Shown here: piece after piece, positions 9,531 through 20,094 of the stretch
How positions within the stretch are numbered: the first letter of the stretch is position 1
Layout: every line of letters starts with the position of its first letter
Assembly: GCF_011764425.1 (NCBI RefSeq)
Contig: NZ_BLPF01000001.1
Coordinates: 496,001-560,000 of the forward strand
Direction: 5' to 3'
DNA length: 64,000 nt
Origin: Phytohabitans houttuyneae
Lineage (GTDB): Bacteria; Actinomycetota; Actinomycetes; Mycobacteriales; Micromonosporaceae
The notes under the pieces: generated by a model
The model's input: the letters and a program-made list of their open reading frames with translations, nothing else
What the model was told of the DNA's origin: nothing
Databases searched by the model: none
Made by a program: the position numbers and the translations under genes

Positions 9531-10030
9531 TCGCGGTCGAGACAGCGCTCCGCAAGCACCCCGACGTGATCGACGTGGCCAGCCGGGTCACCGACGGCCC
9601 GCCGGCCCGGCGCATCGTGGCGGTCGCCGCCCAGGTCCACTGTGCACCGATCGACCTGCGGGACCACGTGTGGGACACCGTCGCCGAGCCCGACCTGCCC
9701 GACGTGCTCGTGGTGCTCCCCCGCCTCCCCCGCGCCGACGACGGGAGCCCCCAGCTCAACTGGGACGCCGTCGCCAGCGGCGAAGGCTGCTCGTTCGTCC
9801 CGCTCGCGACGGGCACCGAGCGCGCGATCGGCGAGATCTGGGCCGAGGTGCTGGGCCGCACGCGCATCTCGGCCGAGGACGACTTCCTGTCCCTCGGCGG
9901 CGACTCGATGACGGCGACGCTGCTGCTCGACCTCACGAACGACCGCCTGGGCACGACCTTGACCTTCGACGAGCTGCTCGCGGTCCGCGACCTCCGCGAG
10001 CTGGCCCGATCGATCGACGCCCGCCGCTGA
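9527..10030 (+). CDS. Orphan carrier protein with A-domain C-terminal-like N-terminus
   Basis: This 167-aa protein begins at ATG 9527, overlapping the previous stop. Its C-terminal half is a peptidyl/acyl carrier domain (FLSLGGDSMTAT, Ser about 125). The N-terminal ~75 residues start with VETALRKHPDVIDVASRV and continue to LPRLPRADDGSPQLNWDAV. This looks like the small C-terminal subdomain of an adenylation enzyme (E-x-x-L-x-x-HP-x-V), but the core ATP-binding part is absent and the usual catalytic Lys position is replaced (SPQLNW). It may be a carrier docking platform derived from a lost A domain. Such stand-alone A-C/PCP proteins are not a standard NRPS part; function is inferred only from position. 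Confidence 0.75.
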   Translation: MIAVETALRKHPDVIDVASRVTDGPPARRIVAVAAQVHCAPIDLRDHVWDTVAEPDLPDVLVVLPRLPRADDGSPQLNWDAVASGEGCSFVPLATGTERAIGEIWAEVLGRTRISAEDDFLSLGGDSMTATLLLDLTNDRLGTTLTFDELLAVRDLRELARSIDARR

Positions 10031-10040
10031 CGCAGCCAGC

Positions 10041-10061
10041 CGGCGCCGCTCAACGGCGCCG
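10041..10061. terminator. Stem-loop between convergent NRPS halves
   Basis: CGGCGCC and GGCGCCG form a 7-bp stem around a 7-nt loop, between the stops of the two convergent gene runs (10030 and 10083). It is suitable as a shared terminator, though no T-run follows on either strand. Confidence 0.45.
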
Positions 10062-10082
10062 CGCCGCGCGACCGCGTCCGGG

Positions 10083-13067
10083 TCAGGAGCTGGTCAGGCG
10101 TTGGGCTTCGGCCTCGTCCATGGCTTCGATCTCGGCGAGCAGCAGGTCCTCGACGGCCTCGGCGAGTGCGCGGACCGTCGTCGCGCGAAAGATGAGGCGG
10201 AGCGGCACCTCGAGGCCGAGGCGCGCGCGCAGGCGGGCGGCGACGCGGGTGGCCAGCAGCGAGTGCCCGCCCAGGTCGAAGAAGTCGTCGTGCGCGCCGA
10301 TCCGCTCGACGGCGAGCACCTCGGACCAGACCGCGGCGATGAGCCGTTCCGCGTCGGTGCTCGGCGGTTCGCCAGGTGCCGCGGAGGTGGCGACGTCCAC
10401 GGGTGGCAGTGCGGCGCGGTCGAGCTTGCCGTTCGATGTCAGCGGCAGCGCGCCGCGCACCGCGAACGCCTCCGGGTGGAACGCCGCCGGGAGCAGGCCG
10501 GCCAGGTGTGCCCGCAGGTCCGCGGCGCCCGGCGGGGCCGTCCCCGGCTCCAGCACGAGGTGCGCGACAAGGCGCCCGCCGTCGAGGGTCACCGCGGCGT
10601 CGCGGATGCCGGGGTACCCGGTAAGGGCGCCCTCGACCTCCTCCGGCTCGATGCGGTGCCCGCGCACCTTGAGCTGGTGGTCGGTGCGGCCGAGGAACTC
10701 CAGCGCACCGTCCGGACGGGTCCGCACCCGGTCGCCGGTGCGGTAGTGCCGCACGCCGTCGAGGTCGACGAACCGCCCCTCGGACAGGTCCGGCCGCCCC
10801 AGGTAGCCACTGGCCAGGCCGGGGCCGCCGAGGTAGAGCTCGCCGGGCACGCCGTCAGGCACCGGGCCGCCGTGGCGGTCGCGCACGTGCGCGCAGGTAC
10901 CGGCGATCGGGCGGCCGATGGGTGGGCGGCGGCCCGCGTCCGCGGGCGTGAGGCGGGCGGCGGTCGCGATGATTGTCGCTTCGGTCGGGCCGTACGTGTT
11001 CCACAGCGCGACCCGGTCGCCGAAGCCCTCGAACCACCGCGCCAGCACGTCCGCGCGGGCCTGCTCGCCGCCGATGACGACGAGGCGCAACGCGTCCGGC
11101 CACGCGCTCGCGGGCAGGCTGGTGACCAGCTCGTGCCAGTACGCGGTCGGCAGGTCGAGCACGGTCAGCGCGCGCCCGGCCGGCGTGGCCAGGAAGTCGG
11201 GCAGCTCGGCCCGCGCGACCGGCGGTACGACGAGGGTGGCGCCCCGGCTGAGGCACGGGTACACCTCCTCGCCGAACGTGTCGAAGCCGGGCGAGGAGAG
11301 CTGCAGCACCCGGTCGCCGGGCCCGATGCCGTACGCCTCGGCCATCCACTCGACGCGGGTGGCGAGCGCGGTGTGGCCCACGGCGACCGGTTTGGGCGCG
11401 CCGGTGGAGCCGGAGGTGTGCATGACGTACGCGAGCCCGTCCACGCCGTCACCGTCCCCGCGCGTCGACGCCCGCCGCGGGTGTGCCGGGTCGAGTGGCA
11501 GGTATGCCGCGCCGGCGCGGAGCACCGCGAGCACGGCGACCACGAGGCCGGCGCCGGGCTCCCGGCGGACTTCGACGAGTGCTCCACTGTGGACCTCTTT
11601 GGACTCCCGCTCGGCCCGGTCGACAAGCTCGGCGTAGGTGAGCCGGCCGTCCGGCGCGTCGACAGCGATCGCGTGCGGCGTCGCGGCGGCCTGCGCCCAG
11701 ATCCGCTCGACCACGCCGGTGACCGGTGCCGGGCGGGCGCATGCGGTCTCGGCCGGCGCCTCGGCCGCGGCGAGGCGGGAGTACACGGTGGACAGCCGGG
11801 CGTCCGGGTCGGCGGCGGCCAGGTGCAGGAAGGTCTCCAGGCGGCGCAGCAGCAGGGCGATCGTCGCGCTGTCGAAGAGGTCGCTGCGGTACGAGGCGAT
11901 GAGCGTGACCTCGTCGCGGCCGGCGAGCACGTCGACAAGCAGGTCGAACTTCGCCCGCGCGAGCCCCGTGTCGAACCACCCGACGTCGAGCCCGGGCAGC
12001 GCCAGCCCGCTCGCCTGGGCGGCGTGGTAGATGAACATCGTGTCGAACAGCGGCGTGCGGGAGGGGTCGCGGCGCAGTCCGAGGCGGGCGGGCAGCTCTT
12101 CGAGGGGTGCCTTGCGGTGCTGGTACGCGCCGATGAGTGTGGCCTTGACCCGGCCCAGCAGCTCGCGCACGGTGGGATCGCCGGACAGGTCGCCGCGCAG
12201 CACGACCGTGTCGAGGAAGAAGCCGACGAGCGGCTCCAACTCGACGCGGTCGCGGGTGTCCACCGGCGAGCCGACCGCGATGTCGTCCTGTCCACTGTAG
12301 AGGCCGAGCAGCGCCAGGTACGCGGCGAGCGAGGTCATGAACGCGGTGGTGCGGCCGGCCCGGCAGAGGGTGCGCAGGTCGGCGGCGGCCTGTGCGCTGC
12401 GCAGCGACTCGGTGCCGCCGTCGGTGGTGGGCGCCGCGGGCCGGGGCCGGTCGGTGGGCAGGTCCAGCGGGCGGATGCCGGCGAGCCGCTCGGTCCAGTA
12501 CCGCAGCACCTCCTCCCGCCCGGCGTCCGCGGCGGCGCGCTCGTCGCGCGCGTAGTCGGCGTACTGCACCGGCAGCGGCGCCGGGTCCGCGATCTCCCCG
12601 CCGACCCGGGCGGCGTACCCGGCCGCGACCTCGGCGCCGAGGATGCCGATGGAGATGTCGTCGGCGACAAGATGGTGGGTCACGACGCAGAGCACGTGGT
12701 CGGCGGCGGCGATCCGGAGGAGCGTGGCCCGTACCGGCGGGGCGGCGGCGAGGTCGAAGGGCTCGACGATCCGGGCGGCGGCGATGTCGGCCGCTTCCTC
12801 CTCGGTGGCGTCGAGCCGCTCGACCGGGAGCCGCCAGTCCGGCAGCACCTCCTGGACCGGCCGCCCGTCCCGGGCCGGAAAGCGGGTCCGGAGCGCCCCG
12901 TGCCGCCCGACCGCGTCCTGGATCGCCGCGCAGAGCGCGGCCACGTCGAGCGGGCCGCGCAGGCGCCAGCTCATCGGCACGTGGTAGTCGTCGCCCACCT
13001 GCCCGAGAAACCAGATCCGCTCCTGCGCGGTGGTGAGCGGCGCGGTGGCCGGCGGTGACGTGCTCAC
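10083..13067 (-). CDS. NRPS module C-A-PCP, acidic-pocket adenylation domain
   Basis: This 994-aa protein has GTG 13065-13067 overlapping the carrier-protein stop (GTGA); the open frame further upstream is read-through of other genes. The C domain (about residues 8-430) has HHLVADD, keeping the catalytic second His but with Asp where the motif normally ends in Gly. The A domain (about 455-880) has HTSGSTGAPKP, NTYGPTEAT, YRTGD, GRTDHQLKVRGHRIEP and Lys in TSNGKLDR. The PCP has GGHSLL (about 934). The pocket reads D-T-E-D-V-G-T-I-I; two acidic residues there usually favour a basic amino acid such as lysine or another diamino acid, a tentative call. There is no TE, so the product passes to another protein. 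Confidence 0.88.
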   Translation of the reverse strand: MSTSPPATAPLTTAQERIWFLGQVGDDYHVPMSWRLRGPLDVAALCAAIQDAVGRHGALRTRFPARDGRPVQEVLPDWRLPVERLDATEEEAADIAAARIVEPFDLAAAPPVRATLLRIAAADHVLCVVTHHLVADDISIGILGAEVAAGYAARVGGEIADPAPLPVQYADYARDERAAADAGREEVLRYWTERLAGIRPLDLPTDRPRPAAPTTDGGTESLRSAQAAADLRTLCRAGRTTAFMTSLAAYLALLGLYSGQDDIAVGSPVDTRDRVELEPLVGFFLDTVVLRGDLSGDPTVRELLGRVKATLIGAYQHRKAPLEELPARLGLRRDPSRTPLFDTMFIYHAAQASGLALPGLDVGWFDTGLARAKFDLLVDVLAGRDEVTLIASYRSDLFDSATIALLLRRLETFLHLAAADPDARLSTVYSRLAAAEAPAETACARPAPVTGVVERIWAQAAATPHAIAVDAPDGRLTYAELVDRAERESKEVHSGALVEVRREPGAGLVVAVLAVLRAGAAYLPLDPAHPRRASTRGDGDGVDGLAYVMHTSGSTGAPKPVAVGHTALATRVEWMAEAYGIGPGDRVLQLSSPGFDTFGEEVYPCLSRGATLVVPPVARAELPDFLATPAGRALTVLDLPTAYWHELVTSLPASAWPDALRLVVIGGEQARADVLARWFEGFGDRVALWNTYGPTEATIIATAARLTPADAGRRPPIGRPIAGTCAHVRDRHGGPVPDGVPGELYLGGPGLASGYLGRPDLSEGRFVDLDGVRHYRTGDRVRTRPDGALEFLGRTDHQLKVRGHRIEPEEVEGALTGYPGIRDAAVTLDGGRLVAHLVLEPGTAPPGAADLRAHLAGLLPAAFHPEAFAVRGALPLTSNGKLDRAALPPVDVATSAAPGEPPSTDAERLIAAVWSEVLAVERIGAHDDFFDLGGHSLLATRVAARLRARLGLEVPLRLIFRATTVRALAEAVEDLLLAEIEAMDEAEAQRLTSS

Positions 13068-13294
13068 CGGGCCTCCTCGACGGCGGCGGCCAGGTCGCTG
13101 ACCGTGGCGGCGTCGAAGTAGGTGCCGAGCGGCAGGTCGACGCCGAGCCGCTCGCGTACCCGCGCCGCGGTGCGCACGACCGTCAGCGAGTCGAAACCGG
13201 CGTCGAAAAGGTCGTCGTCGGGGCCGACGCGCGGGTCGTCGAGAACCTGGCGGACGATCTCCAGCACGGCGGTCGTCGTGTCCTGCCCGGTCAT
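13064..13294 (-). CDS. Free-standing acyl/peptidyl carrier protein
   Basis: This is a 76-aa carrier protein starting at ATG 13292-13294. The 4'-phosphopantetheine site is in DAGFDSLTVV (Ser about residue 37), with a typical acidic four-helix profile (VLEIVRQVLDD at the start, TVSDLAAAVEEA at the end). Its start overlaps a TGA that would end the upstream MFS fusion in one frame, and its stop overlaps the downstream NRPS start. This tight coupling shows it is part of the same operon. It is the third free carrier domain in the locus, suggesting loading of a building block in trans, perhaps by the ligase at 20215. Confidence 0.85.
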   Translation of the reverse strand: MTGQDTTTAVLEIVRQVLDDPRVGPDDDLFDAGFDSLTVVRTAARVRERLGVDLPLGTYFDAATVSDLAAAVEEAR

Positions 13295-16200
13295 GCGTCC
13301 CCCGTTTCGCGGCAACGGCCTCGCGCCCGTACAGGTCGTCCGGCGGCGCCTCGGGCACCTCGGCGTCGAACCGGGACAGCGTGCCCAGCCGGAGGCTCAC
13401 CGCGGCGAGGGCGGCCATCGCGAGCGCGAACACCAGGTACATGAGGCCGATGCCGCGCCCATCGCCGGTGCCGATGAGCTGCCCGACGGTGCCGGCGAGC
13501 GGACCGCCGGCCGCCATCAGCGGCTCGAACAGGCGCGGTCCAAAGGGGACGATGACGGCAAAGCCGAGCGGCAGCGTCGACCAGGCGACGATCGTGTTGA
13601 GCGAGAAGACCCGGCCGTGGAAGCGCTGCGGCACGGTCACCTGGACGATCGTGGCGTAGATGGCGTTGACGACGGTCAGGCAGAGCGAGGTGCCGAAGAT
13701 CCCGATCGCCACCGTCAGCGTGGCCGGCCGCAGCCCGGTGAGCAGGCAGCACGCGGCCATGGCGAGAGTGCCGAGGAGCAGGCCGCGCATCCGCCGCCTG
13801 CGCGGACCGCCCCATACCATCATCGCCAGCCCACCGAGCAGGACGCCGAAGCCTCCGCCGAAGGCAACACGCCCCACAGTGGACAGATCGGCGAACGATA
13901 GCACCAGCGGGGACGAGAGCAACAGTAGCGGCGACAAGAAGATGTTCAATGCGGCGAAGAACAGCAGCATCGACCGGATGCCGCGGTGGCTGAGCGTGTA
14001 TCGCAGGCCGCCGGCTATCTCCTTGAGCAGGCTCTCCCGCCGCCGGTACGCCATGGTGGCCGGGAAGCGCACGAGCAGCACGGCGACGATCGCGAACGCG
14101 TAGCTCACCACGTCAAGCACGAGGATGCCGGTCAGGTCGATGGTGGCCAGCAGGCCCACCGCGACGAGCGGGGCCACGAACTGGGCCACGCCGGTCGCGG
14201 TCTGCACGACGCCGTTCGCGTGGCCGAGGTAGCGCTTGGGCACGAGCTGCGGCACGGCCGAGAAGAACGCCAGCCGCTGGAACGTGAGCGCCACCGACAG
14301 CGAGGCCAGGAGCCCGTAGATGGCGGCGGTAGGCAGGTTGCCGGTCCACAGCAGCAGCCCGAACGCAAGCTGGACACCCAGCGCGGCCGTGTCGGCGGCG
14401 AGCATCACGCGGCGCCGGTCGTACCTGTCGACGATCCCGCCGGCGAGCGGCGCGATGAGCAGGCCGGGCAGGAGGCCGACGAGGAAGAAGACGGCGAACC
14501 GGGTGAGCGAGCCGGTCTCCAGGTAGATCCAGAGCGGGATCGCGAAGTCGGTCAGGGCCGCGCCGGTCATCGAGACCAGCTGGCCGAGCATCACCCACAG
14601 GAAGCGTCGCATGCTCGGCTCGGGTCCACTGGGGACGGCGGCGCCGGTCGTTTCCGACACGCCTTGCAGCCACCAGCCGGTCCGTGCCGGCACCGGTGTC
14701 CCACCGGCGACCGCCGGGTGCACGCTGGTGACGATTTCCGCCAGCTCCTCGGCCCGGTACTTGAGGAAGAAGTGCCCCGCCTCGTCGAGCACCACCAGCG
14801 CCGTGCGGTCGGTCAGGAAGTGCCACTCGCGGAAGCGCTCGTCGTACCACTCGGTGGCCGGGTCGCGCTCGCCGGCGACCGCGATGATCGGGCAGCGCAG
14901 CCGGGTGGCGCCCGTGTCGAGCAGCCGGGTGAAGTACTCCTCCGCCGCCTCCGAGTCGCGGCGCATGTTGCGGACGATCTGCCGGGCCTGCGCGGGGTCG
15001 ACGTCGGCGAGGTCGACGCCGAGGCCGGCGAGCCAGTTGACGTAGTGCTGGTCGCCGCGGAGGCGGTTCATCGCCCGGGACAGCGCGGCGACCGCGCCGG
15101 CCCGCGGGCGGGCGAAGGGGAAGATCGCGCCGATGTACGTCGCCTCGACCTCGCGGCCGGCCTCCTCCAGCCTGCGGGCGACCTCGACGATCAGCGCCGA
15201 ACCGACGCCGCAGTGCCCGTAGAGGACGATCGGGCCGCTGACCCGGTCGAGGACCTCGGCGGCGCAGCGGGCGGCGAGCACGTCGAACGGCAGGTGCTCC
15301 TCGTCAAGCCCGACGTCGTGGCCGGGGATCGCGAGGGACCACAGCGCGTACCCGTCCGGCAGCGCGTCGGCGAGGGGCTGGTAGACGATCGCGCTGCCGC
15401 CGCCGTACGGGACGCAGACGTAGCTCAGCGCGGGCGGCTCGGCCGGCTCGGCGGTCAGCCGGTGCAGCAGGTGCCGGGGGCGCTCGGCGGCCGGCTTGTC
15501 GAGCAGCGCGGCCAGCGCGCGCACGGTCGGCGCCCGGAACATGTCCATCACCGCGACGCCGGGCGAGCCGGCCGGCAGCTCGCGGCGCAGCCGGGTGACC
15601 ACCTTGATGGCCAGCAGCGAGTGGCCGCCGATCGCGAAGAAGTCGTCGTCCGCGCCCACGCTCTCCACGCCGAGGACGGCGGCCCAGACGCCGGCGACCA
15701 GCCGCTCGGTGGCGGTGCTCGGCTCCGCGCCGCCGGCCGGCGCCGTGCGCCGCGGTGCGGGCAGCCGCTTGCGGTCGACCTTGCCGTTGGCGGTCAGCGG
15801 GATGCGCGGCACGGCGGTCAGGTAGGTGGGCACCATGTAGGCGGGCAGCCGGTCGGCCAGGTAGCCACGCAGGTCGTCGACGTCGAGCGGCGCGCCGTCG
15901 CGGGGCACCGCGTAGCCGGCCAGCTCCCGGGCGCCGCGCTGGCCGAGTGTGACGACGGCGCAGTCGACCACGTCCGGGTGCCGCCCGAGGTGCGCCTCGA
16001 TCTCGCCCAGCTCCACCCGGTACCCGCGGATCTTGACCTGGGAGTCGGCCCGGCCGAGGAACTCGATGGTGCCGTCCGGCCCGCACCGGGCGAGGTCGCC
16101 GGTGCGGTAGAGGCGCTCGCCGGTGCGCGCGTGGGTGACGAACGCGGCGGCGGTGCGCTCCGGGTCGCGCCAGTACCCGGTGGCCAGCCCCACCCCGCCG

Positions 16201-18661
16201 ATGTGCAGCTCGCCGGCGACGCCGACCGGCGCGTCACAGCCGGAGCGGTCGAGGATGTGCAGCGTCTGGTTCGCCATCGGGCGGCCGTACGGAATGGACG
16301 TCCACTTCGGATCGACGTGGGCGATGTCGTACCAGACCGACCAGATGGAGCCTTCGGTGGCGCCGCCGAGGCTGACCACCCGTACGCCCGGCGCGAGCGC
16401 GCGCAGGCGGTCCGGCAGCGTCGGCGGGATCCAGTCGCCGGAGAGCATCACCAGCCGCAGCGAGCGCAGGTCGGCCCCGCTGTGCTCGGCCTGCTCGGTG
16501 AGGAGCTCGGCGAGCGCCGGCACCGAGTTCCAGACGGTGACGCGCTGCTCCTGGACGAGCCGGGCCCATGCCGCCGGGTCCTTGTCCTCCTCCGGCGCGG
16601 GCATGACGAGCGTGGCGCCGGCCGCGAGCCCGCCGTACACGTCCTGTACGGACAGGTCGAAGCTGAGCGCGGAGAGCGTGATGATCCGGTCGTCCGCCGA
16701 CCAGCCGAGGTGCTGGTTGACGTCGCGGACGGTGTTGAGCGCGGCCCGGTGCTCGATCATCACGCCCTTCGGCGCTCCGGTGGAGCCCGACGTGAATATG
16801 ACGTAGGCGAGGTCGTCCGGCTGGGCGGGGTCGGGGCGGCCGGCTCCCCCTCGCCGCGCGTGACGACGATCGTGGTGCGGCCCTCCACGGTGCGCCCGGG
16901 CTGGGTGAGCGCGACCCGGCAGCCGCCCAGGTCGAGCAGCTCACGACGGCGGGCCTCGGGCAGGTCGGCGTCGATCGGCAGGTACGCCGCGCCGGCCCGG
17001 CTGACGGCCAGCACCGCGACGACCTGCTCCCAGCCGCGCGCCATGACGACGCCGACGAGCTCGCCCCGCCGCACACCGGCCTCGGTGAGCCGGGCGGCGG
17101 TGTGCTCGGCGGCCGCGACGAGGTCCGCGTAGGTCAGCGCGCCGCCCGGGTGCCGCACGGCCACCCGGTCGGGGTCGGCCGCCGCGCGCGTCCACACCGG
17201 ACGGTGCAGGCAACCGGGCGGGCCGAGGTCGGTGGCGGTGCTGTTCCACGCGTCGCGCGCCGCGCGCTCGGCCGGCGTGAGCAGCTCGTGCGCGGCGACC
17301 GGGGCGTGCGGGTCGGCGGTGACGGCGTCCAGCAGCGTGACCAGGTGACCGCCGAGCCGCTCGATCCGCACGGCGTCGAAGAGGCCGCGGTTGTATACGA
17401 CCGAGCACAGTAGACCGTCGCCGGCCTCGCTGGCGTACAGCTCGAGCTCGAACCGCGTGCTCGGCAGATCGAAGTCGAACGGCGCGAACGCGGTGCTGCC
17501 GCGCCCGTAGTTCTGGAACGCGAACACCACCTGGAACAGCGGCGACCGGCGCACGTCGCGGTCCACGCGCAGCTCGCTGACCAGCCGCTCGAAGGGGACC
17601 TCCGCACGGTCGTACGCGTCCAGCGCGCTCCGCCGGGTGCGGTCGAGCAGCTCGGCGAAGCTCGGCCCGCCGGAGAGGTCGGCGCGCATCACGAGCGTGT
17701 TGACGAAGAGGCCGACGATCGGCTCCAGCTCGGGCAGGTGCCGGCCGGCGACCGGCGAGCCGACGGCGAAGTCGTCCTGCCCGCTGTACCGGCCCAGCAC
17801 CGCCTGAAACCCCGCGAGCAGTGCCATGTAGAGGGTCGCGCCCCGCTCGCGGGCGAGCGCGGCCAGCCGGTCGCGCAGCGCCCCGCCGATGCGGAACGCG
17901 TGCGTCGCGCCCCCGTACGTGGGCGGGTCCGGCCTCGGCCGGTCGGTGGGCAGGTCCAGCGGCGGCAGGCCGGCGAGCCGTTCCCGCCAGTACGCCAGGT
18001 CGCCGCTGCCGGCGCGCTGCCGCTGCCAGGCCGCGTAGTCGGCGTAGCGCAGCGCGGGGGCCGCCGCCGGCCGGCCACCGGCGAGCAGCTCGGCCAGCTC
18101 GCTGAGCAGCAGGTCAGCGGACCAGCCGTCGGCGACGAGGTGGTGCACGGCGAGCACCAGCACGTGGTCGCCGCCGGACAGGTGGACGAGCATGGCCCGC
18201 AGCAGGGGTGCCCGGGTGAGGTCGAACGGCTGGGCGAGTGCCGCCGAGATCACCTCGCGTGCGCCCTCCTCGGTGGCCTCCACTTCGGACACCGGCACGC
18301 TCGCGTGCGCGACCAGCCGCAGCCGGGGCGTGCCGTCCGGCCCGGCGTGGAAGGTGGAGCGGAGCACCTCGTGCCGGGCGGCGAGGTGGTCCAGCGCCGC
18401 CCGCAGCGCGGCCGGGTCGAGCCCGCCGGGCACCCGGACGACGACCGGGATCGTGTACGCGGCCGTGCCGGGCACGAACTGCTCCATGAACCAGAGCCGC
18501 TCCTGCGCCCACGACAGCGGTGGCGGCTCCCCCGCAGGCAGGGGCGGGATCACCGGCGCCGCGGTGCCTCCCAGCCGCTGGGCCAGCAGGGCCTGCTTGG
18601 CCGCCGACAGGCGGGACCGCCGTTCGGCGTGCTCCTCTTCGCGCATGGTCTCGCGTTGCAC
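13291..18661 (-). CDS. NRPS C-A-PCP-TE fused to an MFS exporter (two frame breaks)
   Basis: Reconstructed from GTG 18661 to TGA 13291. Domain order: C (HHLVADGWS, normal active site), A, PCP (FFAIGGHSLL, Ser near 15619), thioesterase (GHCGVG at 15199-15222, Cys at the nucleophile position; ERDPATEW; AGHFF), then about 12 membrane helices from about 14612 with the MFS loop (DRYDRRRVML). The A-domain pocket reads D-L-Q-N-M-S-L-I-W, close to the cysteine code DLYNLSLIW, with the GGATEGSIWS core seen in cysteine-type A domains. The frame breaks at 16829-16836, in front of YVIFTSGSTG, and at 13313-13320 near the end; one added base repairs each. The C domain is a normal one, not a cyclisation domain. 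Synthesis, release and export appear fused in one chain. Confidence 0.8.
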
Positions 18662-18702
18662 CGTTCCCCCGTGGTGTCTGTGCGATCAGTCAGTGCGGCC
18701 GG

Positions 18703-20094
18703 TCACTCCAGGCGCAGGTCGGCGATCCGCTGGTGCGGGTCGCGGACGAGCTCGCCCAGCACGTGCCGGTATCCGGTGACCAGCCGGACCATCTCGTCGC
18801 GGTCGTAGATGAACGGGTTGTACCGGACGAACACCGCCCGGCGGTCGTCGCTGATCGTCAGGTTGGGCTCGCCCTTCTTGGCCCACAGCGCCGCCTTGTC
18901 GCCCACCGACTCGGGCAGTGCGCGCGGCCGGCCCGGCATGCGGGTCTCGGTGAACCCGGTGTCGTGGTCCGCCGGCCCGTCCGGCCGGCCCTGCGCGTTG
19001 CCGGGTGGCGCCGAGATGAACCAGGCGTGGTAGAGCGGCAAGTACGGCCACGGGCGCATCCGCTCGAAGTCGGGGTTTACCGCCGGCGCGATCTGCTTGA
19101 ACGACGCGTTGTGGCGCAGCGCGCCGAAGACCGCGCCGCGCACCTCGCCGAGCGCCTCGCGCAGCGTGCGGTGCGGCGGGATGACCGTCGGCACGTACAG
19201 GTTGTGGGTGAACTGGCCGATCAGCTCGCGGCTGCCCGGCGACTCGCGGCCGAAGGTGGCGCTGCCGATGACGACGCGGTCCCAGCCGGTGAGCGCGCCG
19301 AGGAGCACGCGGTAGGCGCCGAGCAGCAGCACGAACGGCGTCATCCGCTCCTGCCGGGCCAGCGTGCCCAGCGCCCGGGCGAGCGCACCGGGAAGGGTGA
19401 TGCCGAGGTTGGCCTCGGCCTGCACGTCGAGGCCGGGGGTCAGCGGCGCCATCGTGAACGGCGAGCGGTCCGGCAGCGGCGCGAGGTGGCGCCTCCAGTA
19501 CCCGGTCCGGCGGGCCAGCTCCTCGTCGCTCCACTGTGGAGCGGCGAGCGCCTGCTCGTAGGTGACCTCCAGTGGGGCGAGGGGCGGCCCGGCGCCGAGG
19601 CGTGCCCGGTACGCCGCCATGAGGTCGCGCAGGAAGACACCCGTCGACCAGCCGTCCGCGATGACGTGGGTCATCGCCACCGCCACCAGGTGGCTGGTCT
19701 CCGATCGGCGCACCAGCGTGACCGTCCACAGCGGACCGTCGCGCAGGTCGAAGTCGCGGTGGCTCTCGTACGCCAGCAGACCGGCCAGGTGCGCGGCCCG
19801 CCGGGCGGGTGGGTGCGCGGAGAGGTCGACCACCCGCACCGACGGCTCCAGGTCGTCGGCCACGCGGGTCAGCGGGTCGGCCTCGATGGTGGCGAACACG
19901 GTGCGCAACGCCTCGTGCCGCCGCGCGACATCCGCCACGGCCTGCCGGAACGCGTCCGCGTCGACCGGCCCGGGCAGCTCCATCGTGTTGAACACGTTGC
20001 AGCCGATCCGGCCCGGGCTGTCGGGCGCGAAGCAGTACACGTACTCCCAGACGTTCTCCTGGCTGCGGAGCAGTGGAGTCCCCGTCAACGTCAT
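18703..20094 (-). CDS. Free-standing condensation-domain protein
   Basis: This 463-aa protein is a single C domain and the first gene of the minus-strand NRPS operon; it starts at ATG 20092-20094. The active-site motif reads THVIADGWS: the first His of HHxxxDG is replaced by Thr, but the second His (the catalytic one in the family) and DG remain. Other C-family landmarks are RRHEALRTVF near residue 60 and IGQFTHNLYVP (the N-x-x-P-region). Stand-alone C domains act in trans, often joining a starter acyl group or releasing the peptide onto an amine or alcohol. No strong ribosome site is seen, and an in-frame extension upstream exists. Confidence 0.82.
   Translation of the reverse strand: MTLTGTPLLRSQENVWEYVYCFAPDSPGRIGCNVFNTMELPGPVDADAFRQAVADVARRHEALRTVFATIEADPLTRVADDLEPSVRVVDLSAHPPARRAAHLAGLLAYESHRDFDLRDGPLWTVTLVRRSETSHLVAVAMTHVIADGWSTGVFLRDLMAAYRARLGAGPPLAPLEVTYEQALAAPQWSDEELARRTGYWRRHLAPLPDRSPFTMAPLTPGLDVQAEANLGITLPGALARALGTLARQERMTPFVLLLGAYRVLLGALTGWDRVVIGSATFGRESPGSRELIGQFTHNLYVPTVIPPHRTLREALGEVRGAVFGALRHNASFKQIAPAVNPDFERMRPWPYLPLYHAWFISAPPGNAQGRPDGPADHDTGFTETRMPGRPRALPESVGDKAALWAKKGEPNLTISDDRRAVFVRYNPFIYDRDEMVRLVTGYRHVLGELVRDPHQRIADLRLE

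Noticed and set aside
10101-13058. Very long open frame opposite the NRPS gene (similar ones at 13986-17132, 25317-29486 and 54800-56875)
   Set aside because: Low-complexity Arg/Val/Gly/Ala sequence without motifs; a frame shadow typical of GC-rich genes with strong third-position bias.
13070-13290. Continuation of the MFS fusion frame across the carrier-protein gene into the next NRPS, as one giant protein
   Set aside because: The region between reads as Arg-rich noise in that frame, while the carrier protein and both overlapping start/stop pairs are coherent in others.
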